64,000 bases of DNA from Streptomyces sp. NBC_00178 (lineage in GTDB: Bacteria > Actinomycetota > Actinomycetes > Streptomycetales > Streptomycetaceae): the NCBI RefSeq assembly GCF_036206005.1, contig NZ_CP108143.1, positions 248,001 to 312,000 on the forward strand, in the 5' to 3' direction. How positions within the stretch are numbered: the stretch's first letter is position 1; each line of letters begins with the position of its first letter. The translations under genes were made by a program, and so were the position numbers. Under the pieces are notes generated by a model. The model made no database searches and had not been told where the DNA came from. It worked only from the letters and a program-made list of their open reading frames with translations. Below, one piece after another: positions 33,623 through 41,523 of this stretch.

Positions 33623-34804
33623 ATGCCCACGGCACCCACGGACCGAGAGATCCTCCTGGTGCGCTCCAGCGTCGCCGCGGTCGAACCGCAGGCCGCGGAG
33701 ATGACCGTGTACTTCTACGCCATCCTGTTCGCACGGTACCCGGAGGTCCGGGGGCTGTTCCCCGAGAACATGGACGTGCAGCGCGACCGGCTGCTGCGCG
33801 GCCTGCTGCGCATCATCGACCTGGTCGACGACGTGGACAAGCTGGTCGAATTCTGCTCGCGGCTGGGGCGTGACCACCGCAAGTTCGGGACGATGGACGC
33901 TCATTACCCCGCTGTGGGCGAGTGTCTGCTCGCCGCCGTGGCCCGGTACGCGGGACCTGCCTGGAACGACGAGCTCGCCACGGCCTGGACCCGCTCCTAC
34001 ACCGTCGCCGCCCACGTGATGATGGCAGCGGCGGCCGATGACGTCCGGCTCCGCCCGGCGACCTGGGAAGCCCAGATCATCCACCACGCCTACCGCGGAC
34101 ACGGGATCGCGGAGGTCACCGTGCGCCCCGACCTTCCCTACCCCTTCGTGGCCGGGCAGTACGTGAGCCTGGAGACCCCCTGGCATCCGCGCGCCTGGCG
34201 GCACTACTCCCCCTGCCACCCACCGCGTCCGGACGGCACCCTGACCTTCCACGTACGCGCCGTCCCCGACGGGCCGGTCAGCAGCGCCCTGGTGTATCAC
34301 GCCGCCCCGGGCCATATCGTGCGGCTGGGGCCGCCACAGGGCGACATGACACTCGCGTCGGCAGGCGACCGCGATCTGGTGTGTGTGGCCGGCGGTACCG
34401 GCCTCGCCCCGGTTCGCGCCCTTCTGGAGGAGGCCGCCGCCCACGACATGCGCCGGTACGTCGACCTGTTCGTGGGCGCCCGCACCGCCGAGGAGCTCTA
34501 CGGCCTGGACGACATGCTGCGCATGGCCCAGCGGCACCACTGGCTGACGGTCCGCGCTTCCGTCTCCCACCAGGAGATCCCCGGCCAGCAGGGAACGCTC
34601 CCCCAGGTCCTGCGTGAATTCGGCCCCTGGGACCGCCACGAAGCCTTTCTGTGCGGGCCGCCCGACATGGTCACGACCGCCGTCGACACACTCCTGCGCC
34701 AGGGCACACCGCGGGCCCACATCCACCACGACCCGATCGAGACCCCCGTCCTCACTGCTCCCCTCACCCCGCCGCGAACCAGTCTGGAGAACGCCCCCCA
34801 GTGA
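33623..34804 (+). CDS. hmp: flavohemoglobin (nitric oxide dioxygenase type)
   Basis: This is a three-domain cytosolic protein of 393 residues that should oxidise nitric oxide to nitrate with NAD(P)H. The globin domain (about 1-140) has the proximal His85 in LGRDHRKFGTMDAHYPAVGECLL and tyrosines in the B helix (VYFYAILF). The FAD domain (about 150-250) has AGQYVSLETP and WRHYSPCHPP (R-x-Y-S). The NAD domain (about 255-370) has VAGGTGLAPVRALLEEA and FLCGPPDMV. Of two adjacent ATGs I chose the second, with AGGAG three bases before it. It overlaps the next gene by GTGA. A short disordered tail follows the usual end. Confidence 0.93.
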   Translation: MPTAPTDREILLVRSSVAAVEPQAAEMTVYFYAILFARYPEVRGLFPENMDVQRDRLLRGLLRIIDLVDDVDKLVEFCSRLGRDHRKFGTMDAHYPAVGECLLAAVARYAGPAWNDELATAWTRSYTVAAHVMMAAAADDVRLRPATWEAQIIHHAYRGHGIAEVTVRPDLPYPFVAGQYVSLETPWHPRAWRHYSPCHPPRPDGTLTFHVRAVPDGPVSSALVYHAAPGHIVRLGPPQGDMTLASAGDRDLVCVAGGTGLAPVRALLEEAAAHDMRRYVDLFVGARTAEELYGLDDMLRMAQRHHWLTVRASVSHQEIPGQQGTLPQVLREFGPWDRHEAFLCGPPDMVTTAVDTLLRQGTPRAHIHHDPIETPVLTAPLTPPRTSLENAPQ

Positions 34805-35463
34805 CGCACCACGACGCCACCCCCTCCGACGGAGAACGCCGGCTACAGGCGCACCTGGGGAGCCGAGAGCGAGCCGACGCCTTCTACGACCGGCAGGTCC
34901 ACCCATACCTCACCGCGGCCATGCGCGATTTCGTCCACCGCCAGTCCATGGTCTTCCTCTCCACCGCCGACGCCCGTGGACAGTGCGACGCGACGTTCCG
35001 TGCGGGCCCCCCGGGTTTCGTCGTCACCCTGGACGACCGGACCCTGGCCTACCCGGAGTACCGGGGCAACGGCGTACTCGCCAGCGCGGGCAACATCACC
35101 GAGAACCCGCACATCGGACTGCTCTTCATGGACTTCACCCACGACCACATCGGATTGCACGTCAACGGTTCCGCCGGGCTCGTCAGTGACTACGACCTGC
35201 GCGGCGCGCACCCCCGCCTCCCCACCGACACCGCCCCCGGCCGCAGGCCCCTGCTGTGGACACTGGTGAACGTGCACGAGGCGTACGTGCACTGCTCCAA
35301 ACACATACCGCACCTCGAACCCGCGCCCCGGACGGCATCCGGCCACAAACGCCCCAAGGACGCCGACTACTTCACCGAGAATCCCGCCGCAACGGCCGGC
35401 GTGCCCGGACTCACCCGTGAAGGCCCGCTCGGTCACCCTCACGCGGGCATACTGGACCGCTGA
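34801..35463 (+). CDS. pyridoxamine 5'-phosphate oxidase-family (split-barrel flavin) protein
   Basis: This is a 220-residue protein with the FMN-binding split barrel: MVFLSTADARGQCDATFRAGPPGFV, LAYPEYRGNGVLASAGNITENPHIGLLFMDF, and VHEAYVHCSKHIPHLEP near the end, the pattern of general-stress PNPOx-like proteins rather than PdxH. The GTG start overlaps the flavohemoglobin stop, so translation is coupled and a joint role in nitrosative or redox stress is likely. The reaction is unknown. Confidence 0.88.
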   Translation: MTHHDATPSDGERRLQAHLGSRERADAFYDRQVHPYLTAAMRDFVHRQSMVFLSTADARGQCDATFRAGPPGFVVTLDDRTLAYPEYRGNGVLASAGNITENPHIGLLFMDFTHDHIGLHVNGSAGLVSDYDLRGAHPRLPTDTAPGRRPLLWTLVNVHEAYVHCSKHIPHLEPAPRTASGHKRPKDADYFTENPAATAGVPGLTREGPLGHPHAGILDR

Positions 35464-35882
35464 GCCTGGACCCCCGCAGTGGCCGGAGCGGGCTTCCCCT
35501 GTACCCGGTGAAGGTGTTGCGTCGCCCGCTGTGGCGGCGCAGCTGCGCGGAGCCCCCACCGCACCGGAAGCCGCCCTCGGGCCGGCAACCGCCTCTCATG
35601 AGCGCCGCCCGGGCGCCGGCTCCGGCGGCTTCCGGCACCGGGTGACGCTGTGCCGGACGAACCCCGGGTGGCCCGTCCGTAGCGGTGAGGCCGTGCACCG
35701 CTCCTCTCCGTCGCGCGTGTCCCCCTCGTCGACAGCGCGGCCGGCCCGGCCGTTCCACATCACCCCGCCACGCGCTTGTCCGCCGCGGGGCAGGGGGCAC
35801 GGAGCTCTCTCGGCCTCACCCCACTTGCCCGACCTATCGAATCTCGATACATTCCCATCGTTATTCGATCGAGGGAGAAGTG
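35464..35882. other. intergenic region upstream of the DUF2975 gene
   Basis: About 420 bases with no gene. Only the last 60 bases, lower in GC, show structure: the TATCGA dyad at 35835-35849 and the ribosome site of the next gene. Confidence 0.5.
35835..35849. promoter_or_regulatory. TATCGA-ATC-TCGATA dyad, probable operator of the DUF2975/XRE pair
   Basis: A perfect 6-bp dyad with a 3-bp spacer sits 34 bases before the DUF2975 ATG in an AT-rich pocket. A related TTCGATCGAG lies at 35864-35873. The downstream XRE-type protein is the obvious candidate to bind it, giving autoregulation. Confidence 0.55.
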
Positions 35883-36380
35883 ATGGGACGGATTACGGTG
35901 CTCGCGCTCCGTGTCGTGATCGCGATGCTGCTGGCGGGCTCACTGCTCATTCAGACGGTGATGGTGCCCTTGCTCAGCGCCGACATGGACGAGGCCGGTG
36001 GAGAACTCGGCCACCTGCGCATCCCCGTCTCGCTGATCGTCCTCCTCGGCCTGCTCTCGGTCGAGGTGGTACTGGTCTGCGTGTGGCGACTGGTGACGAT
36101 GGCGCGCCTCGGGACGGTGTTCTCCTTCGAAGCCTTTCGCCATGTCGACATCGTGATGACCGCCGTCGTGGCCGCCGCCGTCCTCGTCTTCTCGCTCGGA
36201 TTCGTCCTCGCCCCCGGGGAGGCCGTCGCGCCGGGTATCGTGCTCATGATCGGTGGCGCAGGTGTGGCCGTCCTCGGGGTGGCACTCATCGTCCTGGTGC
36301 TTCGCACGTTGCTGTCCCAGGCGGTCGCGCGAGATGTGGAGGCAGCGCGGATGCAGGCCGAGTTGGACGAGGTGATCTGA
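35883..36380 (+). CDS. DUF2975 membrane protein
   Basis: This is a 165-residue protein with four predicted helices (about 5-30, 45-70, 80-105 and 115-140) and the DUF2975 layout, including the loop RLVTMARLGTVFSFEAFRHVDIV between helices 2 and 3. The family is typically paired with a small YozG-like XRE regulator, as here: the stop and the regulator's ATG overlap (TGATG). The ATG has GGGAGAAG upstream. Role unknown. Confidence 0.85.
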   Translation: MGRITVLALRVVIAMLLAGSLLIQTVMVPLLSADMDEAGGELGHLRIPVSLIVLLGLLSVEVVLVCVWRLVTMARLGTVFSFEAFRHVDIVMTAVVAAAVLVFSLGFVLAPGEAVAPGIVLMIGGAGVAVLGVALIVLVLRTLLSQAVARDVEAARMQAELDEVI

Positions 36381-36640
36381 TGCCGATCACCGTGGACATC
36401 GACGTGATGCTCGTCCGGCGCAAGATGTCGGTGGGTGAACTGGCGGACCGCGTCGGCATCACCCCGGCCAACCTCGCGGTGCTCAAGAACGGCCGCGCCA
36501 AGGCAGTACGGTTCGCGACCCTCGCCGCGCTCTGCGCGGCGCTCGACTGTCAGCCGGGCGACCTGCTGCGCTGGGAGCCCGCCGACGGCGAGCAGGCTCC
36601 GGACAGCGTCACACGCATCGGGGGCCCTGAGCGCGGCTGA
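36380..36640 (+). CDS. small XRE-family (YozG-like) transcriptional regulator
   Basis: This is an 86-residue protein made almost wholly of a Cro/CI HTH: MLVRRKMSVGELADRVGITPANLAVLKNGRAKAVRFATLAALCAALDCQPGDLLRWEP. It is translationally coupled to the DUF2975 gene. It probably binds the TATCGA dyad upstream of the pair and may be controlled by the membrane protein. Confidence 0.88.
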   Translation: MPITVDIDVMLVRRKMSVGELADRVGITPANLAVLKNGRAKAVRFATLAALCAALDCQPGDLLRWEPADGEQAPDSVTRIGGPERG

Positions 36641-37000
36641 CCTCGCGGGCCGCCGGAAGCCGCCCACGAAGTCCATCGGCCCGGGCCCCCGACGTCGCGC
36701 CGTCCGCGTCGGCGCTCCTGGTTGTTCGACCACCCGGCGGGCTCCCGGTTCTTCGACCACCCGGCGGCCGGCTTCGGCGTCCCCACGTCCCGGCGCGGGC
36801 CACTCGCCGCACGACCGCGATCGGCCCGCCCGGGAAAGACGTGGCGCAGCACCCGAGAACGGGCCTACGGGGGCGAGACGGCCGGCCGCCCTACCTTCTG
36901 CCGCCTGCCGCCGGGAGGGCACCCGACCGGGGACGGGCCTCGGCCGGCCGAAGGCGCGGCAGGTGCGCGGCAGCGGCACAGAGCCCGGGTACCCGACCGG
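36641..37000. other. gap between the XRE gene and the convergent NlpC gene
   Basis: About 360 bases with no gene. It contains a short direct repeat (see 36725-36767). No strong terminator hairpin was seen. Confidence 0.4.
36725..36767. repeat. two copies of a 16-bp direct repeat, 27 bp apart
   Basis: TTCGACCACCCGGCGG is present at 36725-36740 and again at 36752-36767. It is a simple local duplication of unknown meaning. Confidence 0.6.
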
Positions 37001-38026
37001 TCAGATGCGGACCGCGGCCTGGTAACTGCCGACGGTGTTCATCGACTCGTAGCGGACGTAGGCACCCGGGTAGGGGGCGTGCAGCACGGTGTTGTTGCCG
37101 GCGTAGAGGCCCACGTGCTGGGTGTTGCTGAAGAAGACCAGGTCACCGGGCTTGAGCTGGCTGCGCGCGATGCGAGTGCCCTCGTTGATCTGGGTGAACG
37201 TGGTGCGGGTGATGTTGGCACCCGCCTGGGCGTAGGCCCACATGGTCAGGCCCGAGCAGTCGAAGGAGTCGGGGCCGGTGGCGGCGCGCACGTACGGCTT
37301 GCCCACCCGCGAGTCGGCGGCCGCGAGCGCGGCAGCGCCGAGAGCGGACGCGGGGACCTCGTTGCCGAGGTTCACCCGGTCGCCGGCATCGCGGCTGGCA
37401 CGCTGCTCGTCGGCGGTTATCCTGGCCCGCTCGGCGGCGGTGAGGGTGTTGAGCAGCTTCTGCGCCTCGGCGAGCTTGCCCTGGAACTTCTGCTTGTTCT
37501 TGCCCAGGGCCTCCCGGACGTCGTCGAGGTCGGCGAGCTTGGCCTGCGCCTCCTTGCGCTGCTGCGCGAGGGTGCGCTGCTTCGCCTGGATCTTCTGCAG
37601 GGACTCGGCCTGCTTGGCGGTCAGCTGGTCGAGCGCGGAGGCCTGGTCGAGGAAGCTGTCCGGGTCCGAGGAGAGCAGCAGCTGGACCGACGGGTCGAGA
37701 CCACCGGAGCGGTACTGCGCCGTCGCCAGCGAACCGAGCTGGCCGCGCAGGATGTTGAGCTCGTCCTGGCCGCGGGCGACCGTGTCCTGGAGTGCCTCGG
37801 CCTGCTTCTTCAGCTTGTCCTGCTGCTCCTTGGCGCCGTTGTACTTCTCCGTGGCCTCCTCGGCCTCGTGGTACAGCTTGTCGACCTTCGCCTTGACCTC
37901 TTTCGTGGTCGGCTTGGGGTCGGCGTGCGCGGCCTGGGAGGTCAGCGCCACGGCCGCTGCGGCGGTCGCGGTGAGCACGGTCACGCGGGTGCGACTCGGC
38001 TGCTTGGGACGACGGTGGGACGCCAC
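37001..38026 (-). CDS. secreted NlpC/P60 peptidoglycan endopeptidase with coiled-coil N terminus
   Basis: This is a 341-residue cell-wall hydrolase (RipA/P60-like) cutting peptide stems. The signal peptide is about 1-35 (RTRVTVLTATAAAAVALTSQAAHA). Residues about 40-215 are a long Gln/Lys/Ala-rich coiled coil (KVDKLYHEAEEATEKYNGAKEQQ ...). The NlpC/P60 domain (about 230-341) has Cys257 in SFDCSGLTMWAYAQAG, His304 in TQHVGLYAG and His316 in VLHAP. The GTG start has GGAG nine bases upstream; the frame continues upstream through the riboswitch region but is not protein there. Confidence 0.93.
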   Translation of the reverse strand: MASHRRPKQPSRTRVTVLTATAAAAVALTSQAAHADPKPTTKEVKAKVDKLYHEAEEATEKYNGAKEQQDKLKKQAEALQDTVARGQDELNILRGQLGSLATAQYRSGGLDPSVQLLLSSDPDSFLDQASALDQLTAKQAESLQKIQAKQRTLAQQRKEAQAKLADLDDVREALGKNKQKFQGKLAEAQKLLNTLTAAERARITADEQRASRDAGDRVNLGNEVPASALGAAALAAADSRVGKPYVRAATGPDSFDCSGLTMWAYAQAGANITRTTFTQINEGTRIARSQLKPGDLVFFSNTQHVGLYAGNNTVLHAPYPGAYVRYESMNTVGSYQAAVRI

Positions 38027-38037
38027 GAAGGCGAGCT

Positions 38038-38160
38038 CCTTCTTCCTCGAGCCGCCTACCGGGCTGTGGGGGACAGGATCCCCGGCTCCGTACACATCAC
38101 ACGGAATCGGCGGTTCCTCCGCCGCCACCACCCCGGATGGGTGACGATCATGCGAAGGTC
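38038..38160 (-). promoter_or_regulatory. probable ydaO-type c-di-AMP riboswitch in the NlpC leader
   Basis: Read on the minus strand the leader contains CGGAGGAACCGCCG, later CCGGGGATCCTGTCCCC and then ACAGCCCGGTAGGCGGC just before the ribosome site. From memory these are the conserved blocks of actinobacterial ydaO/yuaA leaders, which precede rpfA and NlpC/P60 cell-wall hydrolases in Streptomyces. The element is somewhat short and boundaries are approximate. High c-di-AMP would be expected to reduce expression. Confidence 0.72.
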
Positions 38161-38340
38161 AGAGGCCTGACTTTAGTGACCATCTTGTAATCAGTTCAAT
38201 GTTCGAGTGAATAATGTCGACACTCCGCGCACTTCTTTACCCGCAACACACAGCCGGTGATCACGACTTGACGGCCAGTCGCGCCCCATCGGCCGTCCCC
38301 GCCGTCCACGCCCCCGGACCACGGTGCCACCCGCGCCCGC

Positions 38341-38365
38341 TTGACCTTCACACGGTGACAAGGTC
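38341..38365 (+). promoter_or_regulatory. MerR-type operator/promoter of the HEAT/MerR-HEAT operon
   Basis: TTGACC at 38341 starts an imperfect dyad (GACCTT ... AAGGTC at 38343-38365, with CAC...GTG inside). MerR proteins act on such dyads between -35 and -10. It lies 27 bases upstream of the first gene of a pair whose second gene is a MerR protein. Confidence 0.6.
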
Positions 38366-38391
38366 TTCGCTGGAGCGAGGAGGTGGTCCCC

Positions 38392-39072
38392 ATGACCTTG
38401 CCGGAGCACGGTCCGGATACGAGCGGAGTTCTGCGGGAGCTCGAGAGCGGCAGTTCGTCGGCGCGGCTGCGTGCGGCGCTGGCACTCGGCACGGTCCCCG
38501 ACCCACGGTCCGTCGGCCCGCTCATCGAGCGCTGCGCGATCGAGCCCGAATTCCTGGTGCGCGACATGCTCACATGGGCGCTCACCCGTCACGCCTCCTC
38601 GACGACCGTCCCGCGACTGGTCGCGGAGCTGCGCTCGGAGCGGCCCCAGGCACGGAGCCAGGCGCTGCACACGCTGTCCAAGATCGGTGATGGCCGGGCG
38701 TGGCCGGCCCTCACCCGGGCACTCCTGACCGATGCCGACGACGAAGTGGCACGGAGCGCCTGGCGGGCGGCGGTCGTACTCGTGCCCGAAGGCGAGGAGG
38801 GCGAGTTGGCGGCGGTCCTGTCGACGCAGCTCGGTCGTGGCGGGCTCGAGACGCGGCGGAGTCTCAGCCGGGCGCTCATCGCCCTCGGCGACGTGGTCGT
38901 GCCGGCGTTGAGCGCGGCGACGGCGGACACGGACGCCGAGCCCGGCGTACGCGAGCACGCGATGGCCACCGAACGGCTGTTGCGCGACCCCGACGCGGGA
39001 TTCGCGTTCGCGATCGAGGACGCGAAGCGCATCATGGTCCTCGGGCCGGCAGGACAGGAGGGTGGCGGGTAG
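38392..39072 (+). CDS. HEAT-repeat protein
   Basis: This is a 226-residue all-helical protein. Repeats of the type (S/A)ARLRAALALG ... VGPLIERCAIEPEFLVRDMLTWALTRH, TVPRLVAELRSERPQARSQALHTLSKIGD and AWPALTRALLTDADDEVARSAWRAAVVL cover about residues 10-190. No catalytic motif is visible. The ATG follows GAGGAGGT. The stop overlaps the GTG start of the next gene, which is itself MerR plus HEAT repeats, so the two proteins probably act together. Confidence 0.85.
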   Translation: MTLPEHGPDTSGVLRELESGSSSARLRAALALGTVPDPRSVGPLIERCAIEPEFLVRDMLTWALTRHASSTTVPRLVAELRSERPQARSQALHTLSKIGDGRAWPALTRALLTDADDEVARSAWRAAVVLVPEGEEGELAAVLSTQLGRGGLETRRSLSRALIALGDVVVPALSAATADTDAEPGVREHAMATERLLRDPDAGFAFAIEDAKRIMVLGPAGQEGGG

Positions 39073-40082
39073 TGCTGATCGGTGAGGTCGCGCGGCGGTC
39101 CGGGGTCAGCGCACGCATGCTCAGGCACTACGACGCGCTCGGCCTGGTGCGGCCGACCGGCCGTACCGGGTCGGGCTACCGCGAGTACTCCGGCGACGAC
39201 ATCCGGCGGATCTTCCACATCGAGAGCCTGCGGTCCCTGGGCCTGTCGCTGCGTGACGTCGGACGCGCACTGGACGACCCCGGTTTCGAGCCCTCGGAGC
39301 TGGTCGACGACCTGATCCGCCGTACCCGGGAACGCATCGCCGACGAGACGGCTCTGCTGACGCGGCTCCGCCGGATCGGGGCTGCGCGACCCGGTGACTG
39401 GGAGGACGTCCTCCAGACCGTCTCGCTGCTCCAGTCGCTGGGGTCGAAGAGCGCGGGGACGCGTCAGCGTGCGGCCCTGTCCGCCGTGGGAGAGGTGCCG
39501 GTCGAGGCGCTGGCCGAGGCCGCCCTGCGCGAGGAGGACCCGCATGTGGCCGGCGCCCTCCGGTGGGCCCTGGCCCGGTCGGGCAAAGGCGCCCCGGCGC
39601 TTTTGGCGGAGGGGCTCGGCTCGACGGCGGCCCAGGTCCGCAAGCGTGCCGTCCGGTCGCTCGCGGAGATCCCGGGCGACGAGTCGACGGCACTGCTGCG
39701 GGGCGCCCTCGCGCACACGGACGTCGTGGTCCGCGGGTACGCGGCCCTGGCACTCGGAGAACGCGGGGACGCCGACGCCGTCCCGGCCCTCGTCGACATG
39801 GTCGTCGGCGAGACGAACGACGTCGACGCGGCCGACGTCCTCGGCACACTGGCGCGTCGTCCCGGTCAGGCGGACCGGATCGCCACGCTCCTCGTCGAGC
39901 GCCTCGACCACGGCGCTCCGGAGGCCGCCGCCCGCAGACGTCTGGCGCAGGCACTCGCGGACGTACCAGGAGACACCGCCTCGGCCGCCCTCGAACGACT
40001 GACGCACGACGACGACCGCGCCGTCTCCCTGACCGCGGCGTACGTCCTGCGACTGCGTGAGGGTGATCCGCCCGCACCGTGA
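39072..40082 (+). CDS. MerR-family regulator fused to HEAT repeats
   Basis: This is a 336-residue fusion. Residues 1-70 are a MerR winged HTH (LIGEVARRSGVSARMLRHYDALGLVRPTGRTGSGYREYSGDDIRRI) followed by the dimerisation helix (about 75-110). Residues about 130-330 are HEAT repeats (EDPHVAGALRWALARSG, QVRKRAVRSLAEIPGDESTALLRGALAHTDVVVRGYAALALGERGDADAVPALV). It has no metal-binding Cys, so the signal is likely a small molecule or a protein bound by the HEAT surface. It is translationally coupled to the upstream HEAT protein and should autoregulate through the operator at 38341-38365. Confidence 0.9.
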   Translation: MLIGEVARRSGVSARMLRHYDALGLVRPTGRTGSGYREYSGDDIRRIFHIESLRSLGLSLRDVGRALDDPGFEPSELVDDLIRRTRERIADETALLTRLRRIGAARPGDWEDVLQTVSLLQSLGSKSAGTRQRAALSAVGEVPVEALAEAALREEDPHVAGALRWALARSGKGAPALLAEGLGSTAAQVRKRAVRSLAEIPGDESTALLRGALAHTDVVVRGYAALALGERGDADAVPALVDMVVGETNDVDAADVLGTLARRPGQADRIATLLVERLDHGAPEAAARRRLAQALADVPGDTASAALERLTHDDDRAVSLTAAYVLRLREGDPPAP

Positions 40083-40111
40083 GACCGGCGCGCGTGCGGG
40101 CTGCGCCGGTC
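40083..40111. terminator. hairpin between convergent MerR-HEAT and phosphomannomutase genes
   Basis: A 9-bp perfect stem (GACCGGCGC / GCGCCGGTC) with an 11-nt loop starts right after the MerR stop codon and serves both convergent units. Confidence 0.65.
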
Positions 40112-40134
40112 CCAGGGCGGCCGCGAGGGCCGGC

Positions 40135-41523
40135 TCACGAGCGGACGAGAGCCAGGACCTCGTCGCGCAGGTTCCGCATGGTGTGCGGGTCGCGCGCCTC
40201 GACGTTCAGCCGGAGAAGGGGCTCCGTGTTGGACGGCCGGAGGTTGAACCACCAGCTGTCGCCCTCGACGGTGAGACCGTCGAGTTCGTCGAGGGTGACG
40301 CCGGTCCGGTCGCGCCAGGCCGTACGGACGGCGGTGAGGCGTTCGGCCGGGTCCCCGACGGTGGAGTTGATCTCTCCTGAGGCGGCGTACCGCTCGAAAC
40401 CGCGCGTGAGGGCGGAGAGGGTGCCGTCCTGTCCGCCGAGCGCGGCAAGGACGTGGAGTGCGGCGAGCATCCCGGTGTCGGCGTTCCAGAAGTCCGCGAA
40501 GTAGTAGTGCGCGGAGTGCTCGCCGCCGAAGACGGCACCGGTGCGGGCCATCTCGGCCTTGATGAAGGAGTGTCCGACGCGGGTGCGCACCGGTGTGCCC
40601 CCGGCCTCGCGGATCACCTCGGGGACCGCGCGCGAGGTGATCAGGTTGTGCAGGACGGTGGCGCCGGGCCTGCGTGCGAGCTCGCGGGACGCGACGAGCG
40701 CGGTGACGGCTGAGGGTGAGACGGGCTCGCCCCGTTCGTCGACGACGAAGCAGCGGTCGGCGTCACCGTCGAAGGCGAGGCCGAGGTCGGCGTGCTCGGC
40801 ACGCACACGGGCCTGGAGGTCGACGATGTTGGCCGGGTCGAGCGGGTTGGCCTCGTGGTTGGGGAAGCTGCCGTCGAGCTCGAAGTACAGGGGTACGACA
40901 TCGAGGGGGAGCCCGGCGAGAACGGTCGGCACGGTGTGGCCGCCCATGCCGTTGCCCGCGTCCACGACGACCTTGAGCGGGCGGATCGCCGTCAGGTCCA
41001 CGAGGGTGCGCAGGTGTCGTGCGTACTCCTCCAGGGTGTCGTGGTGCGTGACGGTGCCGGTGCGTTCGGGGGACGGTGCGGGCGCGCCGGTGTCGGACCA
41101 CTGCTCGACGAGTGTGCGGATCTCGGCCAGGCCGCTGTCCTGACCGATCGGCGAGGCGCCGGCGCGGCACATCTTGATCCCGTTGTAGCGGGCGGGGTTG
41201 TGCGAGGCGGTGAACATGGCGCCGGGCAGGCCGAGCGCGCCGGAGGCGTAGTAGAGCTGGTCCGTGGAGCACAGGCCGGTCTCGGTGACATCGGCTCCCT
41301 GGGCGGCGGCGCCTCGTGCGAAGGCACGCGCGAGGCCGGGCGAGGTGCTGCGCATGTCGTGTCCGGTGACGAGCGCACGCGCCCCGGTGACCCGTACGAA
41401 CGCGGCACCGAACAGTTCGGCCGTCGACTCGTCCCACTGGTCGGGGACGACGCCGCGCACGTCGTACGCCTTGACCAGCGAGGAGAGGTCGGTGCGCGGT
41501 GAGGGGTCAGTGGACGGGGCCAT
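40135..41523 (-). CDS. manB: phosphomannomutase/phosphoglucomutase
   Basis: This cytosolic enzyme of 462 residues converts hexose-1-phosphate and hexose-6-phosphate. All four family motifs are present: TASHNP with the phospho-Ser107, DGDADRCF metal loop, GEHSAHYYF sugar-binding loop and RPSNTEP phosphate loop. It is the last gene of the glycoside operon and overlaps the GH13 gene by 17 bases. Beside a GH130 phosphorylase its natural job is mannose-1-phosphate to mannose-6-phosphate. Confidence 0.94.
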   Translation of the reverse strand: MAPSTDPSPRTDLSSLVKAYDVRGVVPDQWDESTAELFGAAFVRVTGARALVTGHDMRSTSPGLARAFARGAAAQGADVTETGLCSTDQLYYASGALGLPGAMFTASHNPARYNGIKMCRAGASPIGQDSGLAEIRTLVEQWSDTGAPAPSPERTGTVTHHDTLEEYARHLRTLVDLTAIRPLKVVVDAGNGMGGHTVPTVLAGLPLDVVPLYFELDGSFPNHEANPLDPANIVDLQARVRAEHADLGLAFDGDADRCFVVDERGEPVSPSAVTALVASRELARRPGATVLHNLITSRAVPEVIREAGGTPVRTRVGHSFIKAEMARTGAVFGGEHSAHYYFADFWNADTGMLAALHVLAALGGQDGTLSALTRGFERYAASGEINSTVGDPAERLTAVRTAWRDRTGVTLDELDGLTVEGDSWWFNLRPSNTEPLLRLNVEARDPHTMRNLRDEVLALVRS

